NCBI GenBank assembly: GCA_003354225.1
Contig: PIVH01000260.1
Coordinates: 1 to 6,641 of the forward strand
Length of the DNA stretch: 6,641 nt
Source of the DNA: Globobulimina sp.
Taxonomy: Eukaryota; Foraminifera; Rotaliida
Direction: 5' to 3'
This document shows, piece by piece, positions 1 through 6,274 of this stretch. A model generated the notes under the pieces. The model ran no database searches, was not told where the DNA came from, and saw only the letters and a program-made list of their open reading frames with translations. The stretch's first letter is position 1; each line of letters begins with the position of its first letter. The position numbers were made by a program, and so were the translations under genes.

Positions 1-2
1 AA

Positions 3-422
3 ACAAAGCAATTTACCAAAGGCGTTGATATTTGCGACAAAATCAAACATTGTACAGATATCGATATAAAAGTAAAAAATGGATTAATCGAATTTTACGG
101 AGAGTTTGGTGATATTTCAACTATGAAAGCTGTCTCAAATATGAGAGCTGTCTCAAATATGGGTGACGAGAGAAAGGGAATAATGATTCATTTGAATAAT
201 TTATAAGAGATTTACTTGTCTAATATGGCAGTTATTACCTCATTGATTAATATGTATGGCTCTTTTATGGATATTGCAAAAGCATTGAACATATTCCATT
301 CTATAGATGATAAGAATAAAAATATTGTGATTATAAATTGTATGATGGATATGTATTTGAAAAACAATAAACATGAAGAATGCATGCAATTATTTCGAAT
401 ATTTGAACTTTGCACATCTTAA
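3..422 (+). pseudogene. Decayed pentatricopeptide-repeat (PPR)-like gene fragment
   Basis: One frame from the left edge reads as PPR-like helical-repeat protein in two blocks separated by an in-frame TAA at 204-206. The first block contains NGLIEFYGEFGDIS. The second contains TSLINMYGSFMDIAKALNIF and then a helix pair ending MYLKNNKHEECMQLFRIFE, closing at TAA 420-422. The pattern of L-I-x-x-Y-G followed about 10 residues later by A-L-x-I-F is the classic PPR helix A/helix B signature. PPR proteins bind RNA, mostly in mitochondria or plastids; that is family knowledge. The stop, a six-codon duplication in block 1 and the abrupt end suggest a relic. It could also be the last exons of a live gene with an intron between the blocks, or a TAA-containing allele. 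The 5' part lies outside the window. Confidence 0.55.
126..161 (+). repeat. 18-bp tandem duplication inside the PPR-like fragment
   Basis: Two adjacent 18-bp units (126-143 and 144-161) differ at one base, AAA against AGA in the first codon. They encode KAVSNM and RAVSNM. The duplication keeps the frame but lengthens the second helix of the PPR motif by six residues, which would disturb a normal 35-residue repeat. Confidence 0.85.
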
Positions 423-680
423 ACATGACATAATTTACTGATCATTGATTTATATTTACTGATCTTTGATTTTATCTCCATTTTATTCCATCTGTGTTGA
501 TTGCTGGCTGTTCTGCACAATTCTGAGATTTGCTGAATTGCAATGTAAGGTTACTAAGGGGTTGGGTTATCCAAACAGAGCGAGGTTATCATTTGATTAA
601 TGGCAGCTGCAAAAAAAGTTTTGAAATATCTGTCGAGTTTAAAGCTAATTATATATTATACCAATGTATATACTACATAG
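423..680. other. Intergenic region with possible first exon of the next gene
   Basis: No long open frame is visible on either strand. The stretch holds a direct repeat (433-472) and a short frame from ATG 600 beginning MAAAKKVLKYLSS. That frame is in register with the gene at 681 but is closed by TAG at 678-680. The same TAG could be the acceptor of an intron ending ACATAG. A donor at 618 (AAA|GTTTTG) would give a 63-nt, frame-preserving intron with a CTAAT branch-like sequence near 645. This would supply the ATG that the downstream gene otherwise lacks. It is an inference and the donor is weak. Confidence 0.35.
433..472 (+). repeat. 19-bp imperfect direct repeat, period 21
   Basis: The unit ATTTACTGATCWTTGATTT occurs at 433-451 and 454-472, differing only at position 444 against 465. 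It lies directly after the PPR-like fragment and before the next gene. No function is evident. It may be replication slippage or a pair of factor-binding sites. Confidence 0.8.
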
Positions 681-1987
681 AAAAATGCATTGAAACCCGT
701 TTATAAATACTATAAATGCAAAAAAAGGAAAAACGTCTTAACAGAGAAGGAATATTATTTCCTAACAGACGACGCTCGATTTCTACAACCATCATTTTTG
801 TTGCATGATTTGCTATCAATTGCTTTCCCGGATACGGATGTAACGCAAGAGAAAATTCATCAATGGCGAACAAACTTATTGAAAAAATTAAAAAAGAATA
901 ATCAGACTGATTTCAGTCACATGAATGCCAAATGCTATATGCAAGATTGTGATTTTGATGCATGGAATGACAAACGCGACAATAAAACACGTGTCATTTC
1001 GAGTTTAGCGCAACATTATCGCACTTGTCGTAGTGGAAATAATCGATCTGAGGTTATTAATGGTATTTGTATTTTACAATGTAACAGCTGTATTACTATA
1101 TACGCATTTTCTACCGTTATCAACGAGTTGTACCTACTGAATTGTATGATAAATTAGGCTTAGATATTGATAAAAGATATGCATTTACGGGAATATGCAA
1201 GGCTTGTTTATCCCGCACGTATTATATGAGTATAGGGCTTGTAGCAGTGCCGTGTAGTTTTTGTCAATATGGAATGAGTAATCCACACAGGCGAATTGAT
1301 GGAGAGGCAGCGTGCAAGAAATGTTTTATGAGATTAATTGGCTTAAAACAAACCCCGTATTTATTGTGGCAAACCAATTTTTTTGAAATACTACAGTTAT
1401 ATTTGCCTGATATTTTTATTCAAATGGAAACGTTTATTAAATTTAATTTCAAATCTCAAAGTGGCGCAGGTTGCGCTTTTGTGGACTATACATTTCTATC
1501 AAAAAAAGAGTTAAATAATAATGATAATAAAGAGGAAAGCATCGAAGAAACCAAGGAAGATTGCCAAGAGAGTCACATATTACTAATTGGCGAATTCTAT
1601 GACCCGGGAAATCATAACCATTGGGGTAAAAATATGGATGTGGACATTGGTCGCATGGAAGATATTTCGAAAGAAACTGGAAATGCCATTATAAATGTAA
1701 TAATTTACTTGGATGGTGGTCGCGTGCAAAAACAATGGACAGTAGACGGTGGTGATGTTGTTTATGAAAATGCATTTAAATTAATTTGTAAATCACGACA
1801 TTATGATAACGTGGAATTAAAAGGAATACATCAGTTTTTGAATCATATTCACTGCTCTGTTATTGGCGAGTGGTTGAAACGCCATTCTTACACTGCGAAA
1901 GGTGTAAAAGTTTTTTGCAACGAGAAAAATCGAAAATTAATTATTTACACTGGCAATCAAGCAATCAGGCATTACATTACATATTGA
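681..1987 (+). CDS. Unrecognised Cys-rich protein with four CxxC pairs; frame changes mid-gene
   Basis: I do not recognise this protein. The 5' part (681-1157) has no ATG before 921, so it needs an upstream exon or is truncated. It contains LTEKEYYFLTDDARFLQPSF, a Lys-rich helix, then QCNSC. The 3' part is open in the -1 frame from 1085 to TGA 1985-1987 and contains ICKAC, PCSFC and ACKKC, followed by a roughly 210-residue region including LIGEFYDPGNHNHWGKN and ending in RHYITY. Four CxxC pairs would suit two structural zinc sites, but only if the reading passes from the first frame to the second after QCNSC. Options are a 47-nt GT-AG intron (1130-1176), a 14-nt insertion near 1125-1138, or programmed frameshifting. 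The 3' end overlaps the opposite-strand TLDc gene by 11 bp. Coding character is clear; the exact structure and whether the gene is intact are not. Confidence 0.6.
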
Positions 1988-2999
1988 CCTGATAAACCTC
2001 GTACTCAGTCACTAAGAAATAGAACTCTCCGGTTAAGAAATCGTCTTCGGCGGGAGCCCCAAAACATGCATCATCATTATCTAATTGCGAGGAGGAGTCT
2101 TGTTTCTTATCGCATTCATTGCAAATACGGAGATCATAGCCGTAACCAAACACAGGTCCATAACCATTGTCACAACGTATTGTTTTCTCTTTTTTCTCTG
2201 CCACAACATTCCATTTTTCAGGCAATACATCTTCTTTTGGCGAGCGTAACAAATAAATAAATGCACTTAAATCCTCTTTCCATTGTCCGGACTTACTGAC
2301 AGACTCATCCTTCCATGAACATTTTGTAAATCCGCCAAAAACATGCGTATGACTGCTCTGTGCCACACACAATGTCGGCCCGCCATTATCACAGCTCTCA
2401 TGAAACCGAAACGCGTCAAATTCTTCCTCACTGCCTCGATATAGCATTTTCATGCTCTCTATGTGTTTGCCATCATTCTCAAAAAAGGACATTAATGTTT
2501 CATACTCATCATCTTCAATAATTTTCGATGCACCAAACCATGATTTATAATCTTTCATTCTATCCGCCTCTGCCTCTTCTGGTGAATCTTTCTTTTCTTC
2601 CTCCGCTTGTTGGGCGCTTTCAACTGCTGCCGCAGTCTCTGATTGTTGTAATGCGGTGGCTTGTTTTCCAAACATTGGAATGGATAATCCGCCGATTCCA
2701 CTCATAGCCATAGGCATAGCCATAGCAGAGGGTACTATTGCATTGCTATAATTATTATTGTTGTTATTATTATGCAACAGGAGCATCATAGCAGTCTGTT
2801 GCATTTGCAATAATTGTTGCATTTGTTGTATTTGCATTTGCAAATCTGGTGTTAATTTGGAGACTAATTTTATTAACAATTCTTGCTCTCTTTCTTCCTC
2901 TGTTTGAGTCTCTTCTTCCTCTGCTTCTTCTTCTTTTTCTTTGTCTTCTTCTTTTTCCTTTTCGTCGGCTTGTATTGGTACTAAATCCTGTGTTATATT
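1977..2999 (-). CDS. TLDc-domain protein, C-terminal segment
   Basis: The frame is open from 2999 down to TAA at 1979-1977, about 340 residues. Its last ~160 residues form a TLDc domain. LYRGSEEEFDAFRFHESCDN and GGPTLCVAQSS match the family start, HVFGGFTKCSW is the core FGG(Y/F) motif, then come SAFIYLLRSPKE, GYGPVFGYGYDLRICNECDK and a closing FLTGEFYFLVTEYEVY. TLDc proteins (Oxr1, NCOA7, TBC1D24, yeast Rtc5) protect against oxidative stress and bind and help disassemble the V-ATPase; whether this one does so is inferred. Before the domain lie an acidic Glu/Lys run, a Gln/Met-rich stretch (QIQQMQQLLQMQQ), seven Asn and an acidic linker. The first in-frame ATG is 2837-2835, yet coding character extends further upstream. 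This is therefore probably a downstream exon of the gene that starts at 3860. Its end overlaps the neighbouring + gene by 11 bp. Confidence 0.85.
   Translation of the reverse strand, partial: NITQDLVPIQADEKEKEEDKEKEEEAEEEETQTEEEREQELLIKLVSKLTPDLQMQIQQMQQLLQMQQTAMMLLLHNNNNNNNYSNAIVPSAMAMPMAMSGIGGLSIPMFGKQATALQQSETAAAVESAQQAEEEKKDSPEEAEADRMKDYKSWFGASKIIEDDEYETLMSFFENDGKHIESMKMLYRGSEEEFDAFRFHESCDNGGPTLCVAQSSHTHVFGGFTKCSWKDESVSKSGQWKEDLSAFIYLLRSPKEDVLPEKWNVVAEKKEKTIRCDNGYGPVFGYGYDLRICNECDKKQDSSSQLDNDDACFGAPAEDDFLTGEFYFLVTEYEVYQVNM
2881..2960 (-). repeat. Purine-rich (GAA/GAG)n coding tract
   Basis: The + strand is almost all pyrimidine here, so the minus strand reads as GAA, GAG and AAG codons for a Glu/Lys run just before the Gln/Met-rich segment of the TLDc protein. 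Such tracts are prone to length change and can form triplex DNA. Here it most simply encodes a charged linker. Confidence 0.7.
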
Positions 3000-3030
3000 T
3001 TATTCTCTATAGATAATAGATTGAAACTAC
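2988..3030 (-). other. Unresolved junction between the two TLDc-gene segments
   Basis: On the minus strand, GTAGTTTC at 3030 and ATAACACAG ending at 2988 look like a donor and acceptor of a 43-nt intron. Both flanking frames share one register, so an in-phase intron must be a multiple of three. Removing these 43 nt would instead give GAG ATT TAG and stop at once. Without splicing, TAG (3029-3027) and TAA (3002-3000) lie in frame. Other GT-AG pairs I checked between 3030 and about 2940 also break the frame. A sequence error, a non-canonical 42-nt intron, stop readthrough or two separate genes remain possible. Confidence 0.4.
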
Positions 3031-3860
3031 TCTATTTTTCTTTCAATTTCGCCAATCAATTCTTTGTATTTCCCATCATATCTCAATTGAGACAGAGACA
3101 CAGATTCATCGCTGTCTTGGTCTTTTTTTTCATCATCACCCACTGCCACTGTTGCATCTCTTTCTTTTTTTTCATCCTCACCGCCATCCTCGGCCTCTGC
3201 ATCTGCATCGACATCGTCCTTTTTTTCTCCATCTTCATTTGCTTCATTCTCTTTTTTGTGCTCATCACTTGCTTCTTGGTCTTTTTTTACACTTTCTGTA
3301 TTTTCTGTATTTTCTACATTATCGATATCAGTTTTTGCATCTTCATTTTGTGCATTTTCATCAGTCTCTGGTAGTGGTGGCGGTGGTGGTATTTCAAGAG
3401 AAATTAGCATTGATTTGAAGACATTGACCACATTTCTTGCATCAATAATTTGTTCGACTTTGCTTTTGAGATATTGAAGCTGTTCAAAATCAATACCATC
3501 GTCATTTTCATTATCAACATCCTGTTCCTGTTCATCTGGTTTAGTATTTGTAGGATCTTGTATATAAATATGGGTTTTGTCGGGTAAATTGGATGATAAT
3601 ATTATTGATTCTTCCTTTTTATTTACACATTGAAACCTATATAAATTGGTTAATTCGCGGATATGTTCAAATATTGCTTGTTCTGAAGTGCCACGATAGA
3701 TAATTAATGGAATTTGTTCATCTCCAAAGTGTATAATTAGAGTTAGTTTACGGGATTGAACACGATATTGTGGCTGTTGGGACTGGTACATTGTCAGACT
3801 AGCACTCTGAAGTTTTGTTTGGCGTTTTCTTAATTTGTCTACAAGTACAACTGAACTCAT
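3027..3860 (-). CDS. Acidic low-complexity protein, probable N-terminal half of the TLDc gene
   Basis: ATG at 3860-3858 opens a 277-residue frame ending at TAG 3029-3027. Residues ~38-100 (RKLTLIIHFGDEQIPLIIYR ... SSNLPDKTHIYIQD) look like a small strand-rich domain of roughly ubiquitin or beta-grasp size, with an LSSxLPDxT turn; this fold call is an inference. Next come an acidic segment, a helix (FEQLQYLKSKVEQIIDARNV), IPPPPPLPE, which could bind a proline-recognition domain, and a ~100-residue tract of Glu, Asp, Lys and Asn with repeated E/D-K-K units. The TLDc segment continues the same frame and acidic style 28 bp beyond the stop. One gene giving beta-grasp, polyproline, acidic linker and TLDc is therefore the favoured model. 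The start codon overlaps that of the divergent + gene. It could instead be a separate short protein. Confidence 0.65.
   Translation of the reverse strand: MSSVVLVDKLRKRQTKLQSASLTMYQSQQPQYRVQSRKLTLIIHFGDEQIPLIIYRGTSEQAIFEHIRELTNLYRFQCVNKKEESIILSSNLPDKTHIYIQDPTNTKPDEQEQDVDNENDDGIDFEQLQYLKSKVEQIIDARNVVNVFKSMLISLEIPPPPPLPETDENAQNEDAKTDIDNVENTENTESVKKDQEASDEHKKENEANEDGEKKDDVDADAEAEDGGEDEKKERDATVAVGDDEKKDQDSDESVSLSQLRYDGKYKELIGEIERKIE
3123..3288 (-). repeat. Five A6-A8 runs within Lys-Lys codons of the acidic tract
   Basis: Homopolymer T runs on the + strand lie at 3123-3130 (8), 3165-3172 (8), 3220-3226 (7), 3252-3257 (6) and 3282-3288 (7). On the coding strand each lies in an E-K-K, H-K-K or V-K-K context (DDEKKDQ, DEKKER, GEKKDD, HKKENE, VKKDQE). 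This looks like degenerate repetition of a small acidic-KK module. The longer runs are potential slippage sites in replication, transcription or sequencing. Confidence 0.75.
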
Positions 3861-4845
3861 GTCTCTGTTTGTTCCACTCCCTCTATTTCGTGTTAATAAT
3901 GACAAAACTAACTATAATAATAATATAACACCACATAATCCTTGCACCAAATCTTTAGAATATGAAAACGAAGAATATCAACAAGAAAAAGCAAGATTTA
4001 AAGAGATTATTACAAGAAAAATGGTGAATAAAATTAAAAGCAGAAAAACATTTAAATCGCCGCTTGAAATCGCAGCGGATTTTGATGAACTTGATAAAAT
4101 ATTGCGCAGTGATCCTGTTTCTTTGAAAAAGAAAAAAGAGAATTTATCGCAATTACGTGCTATGTTAAATCCATTAAACCCATCAAACCCATCAAATGAA
4201 GAAAAGAGGGGAAATAAAGTAAAAAATATAAAATATGAAATGTCCAAACAAAGTTGGCATAAATTGTGGGATAAATTTGATTATTCAAAATATTGTGCAA
4301 ATAATAAGGTTAAATTACAAAGCAACGACCAATATTATTATTTTAATGAAGCAAATGATTATAAATTGATACAAAAATTAAAGAAAAATAAATGTCCAAT
4401 CATTAAAGAATTGCAATGTAATGCAACAAATGGTTTATTTAAAGATATATTAAATGAAAATGGCGATGGTCTGTTCAATCAGTTGTCAAATTATACATTT
4501 TTAAGACATAAATTTCCATGCTTAACATGTGTGGATTGCGGTGCTAAGTTAATGGTTATCCCATTGAGTTACATTGGAAATGGATATATTAATAATTGCA
4601 TGGTTCGCTTGTATAAAATATGTGCGCTATGTTGCAATTACCCAAATTGTGAGTTTCCTCTTTATAGGTATTCTTACGCCAAATATTGGATACGATCCGC
4701 TTATTTTGATCATCATAAACAAGAAAAACAAAGAAAAAGAAAAAGAAATCAAATATTAATGCAAGAAATAAATAATAATAAGACAAAAAAAAGGAAATTA
4801 AACAACAATTCTTATAATTATTTGCAATCGTTATCATCGACTTAG
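3859..4845 (+). CDS. Unrecognised Lys/Asn-rich protein with Cys cluster and basic tail
   Basis: ATG 3859 opens 328 residues ending at TAG 4843-4845. I do not recognise the family. An N-terminal polar region is followed by a charged helix (EYENEEYQQEKARFKEIITR), SPLEIAADFDELDKILRSDP, a short Asn-Pro-Ser repeat, and an aromatic-rich middle with YCANNK and DQYYYFNEAND. At residues ~221-264 lie eight cysteines: CLTCVDCG, then C247, then KICALCCNYPNCEF. This is likely a zinc-binding ribbon. The C-terminus has two basic blocks (QRKRKR near 291-296 and KTKKRKL at ~308-314) that resemble nuclear localisation signals, so a nuclear nucleic-acid or protein-binding role is a reasonable guess. The start codon overlaps that of the opposite gene. 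The next in-frame ATG, 4021, is an alternative start that would leave about 160 bp between the genes. Confidence 0.75.
   Translation: MSLFVPLPLFRVNNDKTNYNNNITPHNPCTKSLEYENEEYQQEKARFKEIITRKMVNKIKSRKTFKSPLEIAADFDELDKILRSDPVSLKKKKENLSQLRAMLNPLNPSNPSNEEKRGNKVKNIKYEMSKQSWHKLWDKFDYSKYCANNKVKLQSNDQYYYFNEANDYKLIQKLKKNKCPIIKELQCNATNGLFKDILNENGDGLFNQLSNYTFLRHKFPCLTCVDCGAKLMVIPLSYIGNGYINNCMVRLYKICALCCNYPNCEFPLYRYSYAKYWIRSAYFDHHKQEKQRKRKRNQILMQEINNNKTKKRKLNNNSYNYLQSLSST
4168..4194 (+). repeat. Three tandem 9-bp units encoding (NPS/L)3
   Basis: Units 4168-4176, 4177-4185 and 4186-4194 follow AAYCCATYA; the last two are identical. They encode N-P-L, N-P-S and N-P-S within the Cys-cluster protein. This is a small in-frame expansion in a linker. 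Confidence 0.85.
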
Positions 4846-5107
4846 TTTTTTTATGTTTATGTTTATGTTACATTTATCTCGAAATAATAAATATATACAT
4901 ACTTACACATACACATAATATTTAATTATGACAGAGAATTGCCTGTAACTACGAACTTTTGCATTGCACTCACCGCAATTGTTACGTATGTACTTTCCTT
5001 CATATAAATGTTGCATTTTTATTTTGTTTGTTTGTTGTTGTGTTGTATTGTTTTTTTATTTATCAACAACTTAAAAACTCTTTAGTATACATACTCAGCA
5101 GTCAGCA
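4846..5107. other. Intergenic region: 3' end of one gene, upstream region of the SPFH gene
   Basis: No credible coding frame is visible. Just after the stop come three TTTATG units (about 4850-4868), then AATAAA at 4886-4891 and an ACA/TACA-rich stretch. A G/T-rich tract (about 5018-5060) precedes CTCTTTAG at 5078-5085, which could be the acceptor of a 5'-UTR intron. A short CAGCAGTCAGCA leader then runs to ATG 5108. I see no convincing TATA box, because the AT content makes matches meaningless. Confidence 0.5.
4886..4891 (+). terminator. Candidate poly(A) signal AATAAA
   Basis: A perfect AATAAA lies 41 bases after the stop codon of the Cys-cluster gene, a usual spacing for a short 3' UTR. 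In DNA this AT-rich the hexamer also occurs by chance, so support is moderate. Confidence 0.4.
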
Positions 5108-6085
5108 ATGTCCAACTCAGGAGTATATGCTTGCGCATGTTGTGGATTTGTAGTGTTTTTGACTTTGATGATTATGTTGATCACATCGTTCGTTTACGTA
5201 GAATTTGGTAGGTACACTATATAAATATAATATAATATAATATAATATATTAAATATTAAAATATAAATATGTATTGAGATGAATATGCGTTTAAAAAAT
5301 CAACTACAACAAACAAAGTGGATCAATCTGAAGTTTATGGCAATGGCAGATATCTTTGGGGTTTTAATCATAAAAAAGTAGTATTCCCGAAATTATTTCA
5401 AGTGCAAGAGTTAAATTTATCAGTTGCGAATGAAGAAGGTGTATCTGTACAAATTGCTATTTCATTCTGGTATCGTTTACCAAAGGAAGATTTATCTAAA
5501 ATATATTCTCGATACGGCACCGCCTATCAAACGCAATTGAACTCCATCGCGAGGGCCGCCGTTCGAAACACAGCCGTTGATTTTTCAGTAAATGAATTTT
5601 TGAATAATCGCTCGATTGTTCGCGACCAGATCGCAGAGAATGTATCCTTGGCATTGGCCGATATGTACATTGATTGTCCATCGTACACTGTGCAATTAAA
5701 TGAAATTGAATTCTCAGCAACGTTATTAAGCACACATTTAAATGCTGCCATCACTTTAGAAAATAACTTAAAAAAAGACTATGAAAAAGACGCAGCTGAA
5801 ATAAGAGCGGAAACCGGAAAATACGTTGAAGAATATCTTGCAAACACTACTGTCATCACACGGACAGCGGAGGCGAATAAAACTGCAAAGATCGAAACTG
5901 CCCAAGCTGAATATGACGAAATCATTGCCCAAGCACGAGGCGAGGGGATAGCTGACACTATGACTGCCCTAGGAATCACAAATCAAACCGAAAAGGCTCG
6001 ATTTTTAAAATTAATGGCTATTTTAGATAACTCTCAAGCAAAAATCATCGATCTTACTGGTGCTGCCATTATTAATCTTAACTAA
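5108..6085 (+). CDS. SPFH/band-7 (prohibitin/stomatin-like) membrane protein, two exons
   Basis: Exon 1 (5108-5207) and exon 2 (5280-6085) join to 301 residues, creating Asp34 across the junction. Residues 1-12 are a short Cys-rich N-terminus (C9, C11, C12, possible palmitoylation sites). Residues ~13-31 are one hydrophobic membrane segment. FDEYAF then leads into the SPFH core: VYGNGRYLWGFNHKKVVFP, VSVQIAISFWYRL, a helix with RAAVRNTAVDFSVNEFLNNR, IAENVSLALAD and VQLNEIEF. The rest (~205-285) is an Ala/Glu-rich coiled coil (AEANKTAKIETAQAEYDEII), ending ILDNSQAKIIDLTGAAIINL. Proteins of this type oligomerise as scaffolds on membranes. The order and length fit the family, and the gene looks intact. 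The exact class (prohibitin, stomatin, flotillin or protist-specific) is uncertain. A second SPFH gene faces it 189 bp downstream and may encode a partner. Confidence 0.87.
5208..5279 (+). other. Spliceosomal intron, 72 nt, in the SPFH gene
   Basis: Donor TTTG|GTAGGT and acceptor TATTGAG|AT flank an AT-rich insert containing four perfect TATAA units (5226-5245). Removing it joins a phase-1 codon, G+AT = Asp, and gives the continuous family-like sequence YVEFDEYAFKK. The exon 2 frame is closed upstream by TGA at 5276-5278, so the intron is required. This is the strongest evidence for eukaryotic origin in the window. Confidence 0.87.
5226..5249 (+). repeat. TATAA tandem repeat inside the intron
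   Basis: Four exact 5-bp TATAA units (5226-5245) followed by a partial one. This is simple sequence within the intron and a likely length polymorphism. Its position inside the gene argues against a promoter. Confidence 0.85.
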
Positions 6086-6274
6086 TTTTAATTCCATTTC
6101 ATTTGAGTCGACTCGTGTTAAAGTTTTAAGTTTGTCTTTTTTTGTTTGTTTCCTCTTATTTTGAGCTCAATATCCTTGCACATGTTTCTATTAAGTGGAT
6201 TGTTGATTGTTTCCGCAAACATAAAAAAATCAAACAAAAAAGCAAGCAAAGAAATGTGACGTGACAATGTTTAA
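6086..6274. other. Convergent intergenic region between two SPFH genes
   Basis: Both flanking genes end here. The stretch holds a perfect 10-bp palindrome GAGTCGACTC (6105-6114), a T-rich run (6136-6150) and an A-rich run (6223-6252) that would be T-rich for the opposite gene. No AATAAA is seen on either strand. The rough symmetry of T-rich tracts suits shared 3'-end processing for two converging transcripts. Confidence 0.5.
6203..6233. other. Candidate bulged hairpin in the convergent 3' region
   Basis: TTGATT (6203-6208) pairs with AATCAA (6228-6233). Inside it GTTT (6209-6212) pairs with AAAC (6217-6220) around a CCGC loop, with an A-rich bulge at 6221-6227. It is weak and AU-rich and may be chance. 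Confidence 0.25.

Noticed and set aside
666-680. 15-nt intron GTATATACTACATAG, as in Stentor
   Set aside because: The one clear intron in the window is 72 nt, so a 15-nt class is unlikely; the match is short enough to be chance.
1053-1087. 35-nt intron GTTATT...AACAG as the cause of the frame change in the Cys-rich gene
   Set aside because: It fits the phase, but it would remove QCNSC and leave an odd number of CxxC pairs, keeping a Tyr-rich stretch instead. It remains a second-choice model.
2835-2879. Independent start of the TLDc protein near 2879
   Set aside because: The codon at 2879 is TTG, the first ATG is at 2837, and acidic coding-like sequence continues upstream to 2999. An exon boundary is more likely.
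3000-3029. Stop reassignment (TAA/TAG read as Gln), because several same-frame segments are separated by TAA or TAG
   Set aside because: CAA and CAG serve as Gln throughout, and the SPFH proteins end with TAA and the Cys-cluster protein with TAG at sensible places. Reading through these stops gives short or low-quality tails, and three same-frame breaks are not unlikely by chance.
3021-3477. Hydrophobic Phe/Ile-rich, His-rich and Ser-rich frames on the + strand
   Set aside because: They are antisense shadows of the acidic Lys/Glu/Asp tract; poly-purine coding always gives such frames on the other strand.
681-4845. Giant-virus or other viral origin, suggested by tight gene packing and unknown Cys-rich proteins
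   Set aside because: A spliceosomal intron, a PPR-like relic and TLDc and SPFH genes fit a nuclear protist genome, and no viral hallmark gene is visible.
5226-5249. TATAA repeats as a TATA-box promoter
   Set aside because: They lie inside a well-supported intron after the first exon.
5318-5320. GTG as start of the SPFH protein
   Set aside because: The frame is open back to the intron acceptor at 5280, and an exon with a membrane helix and ATG lies upstream.
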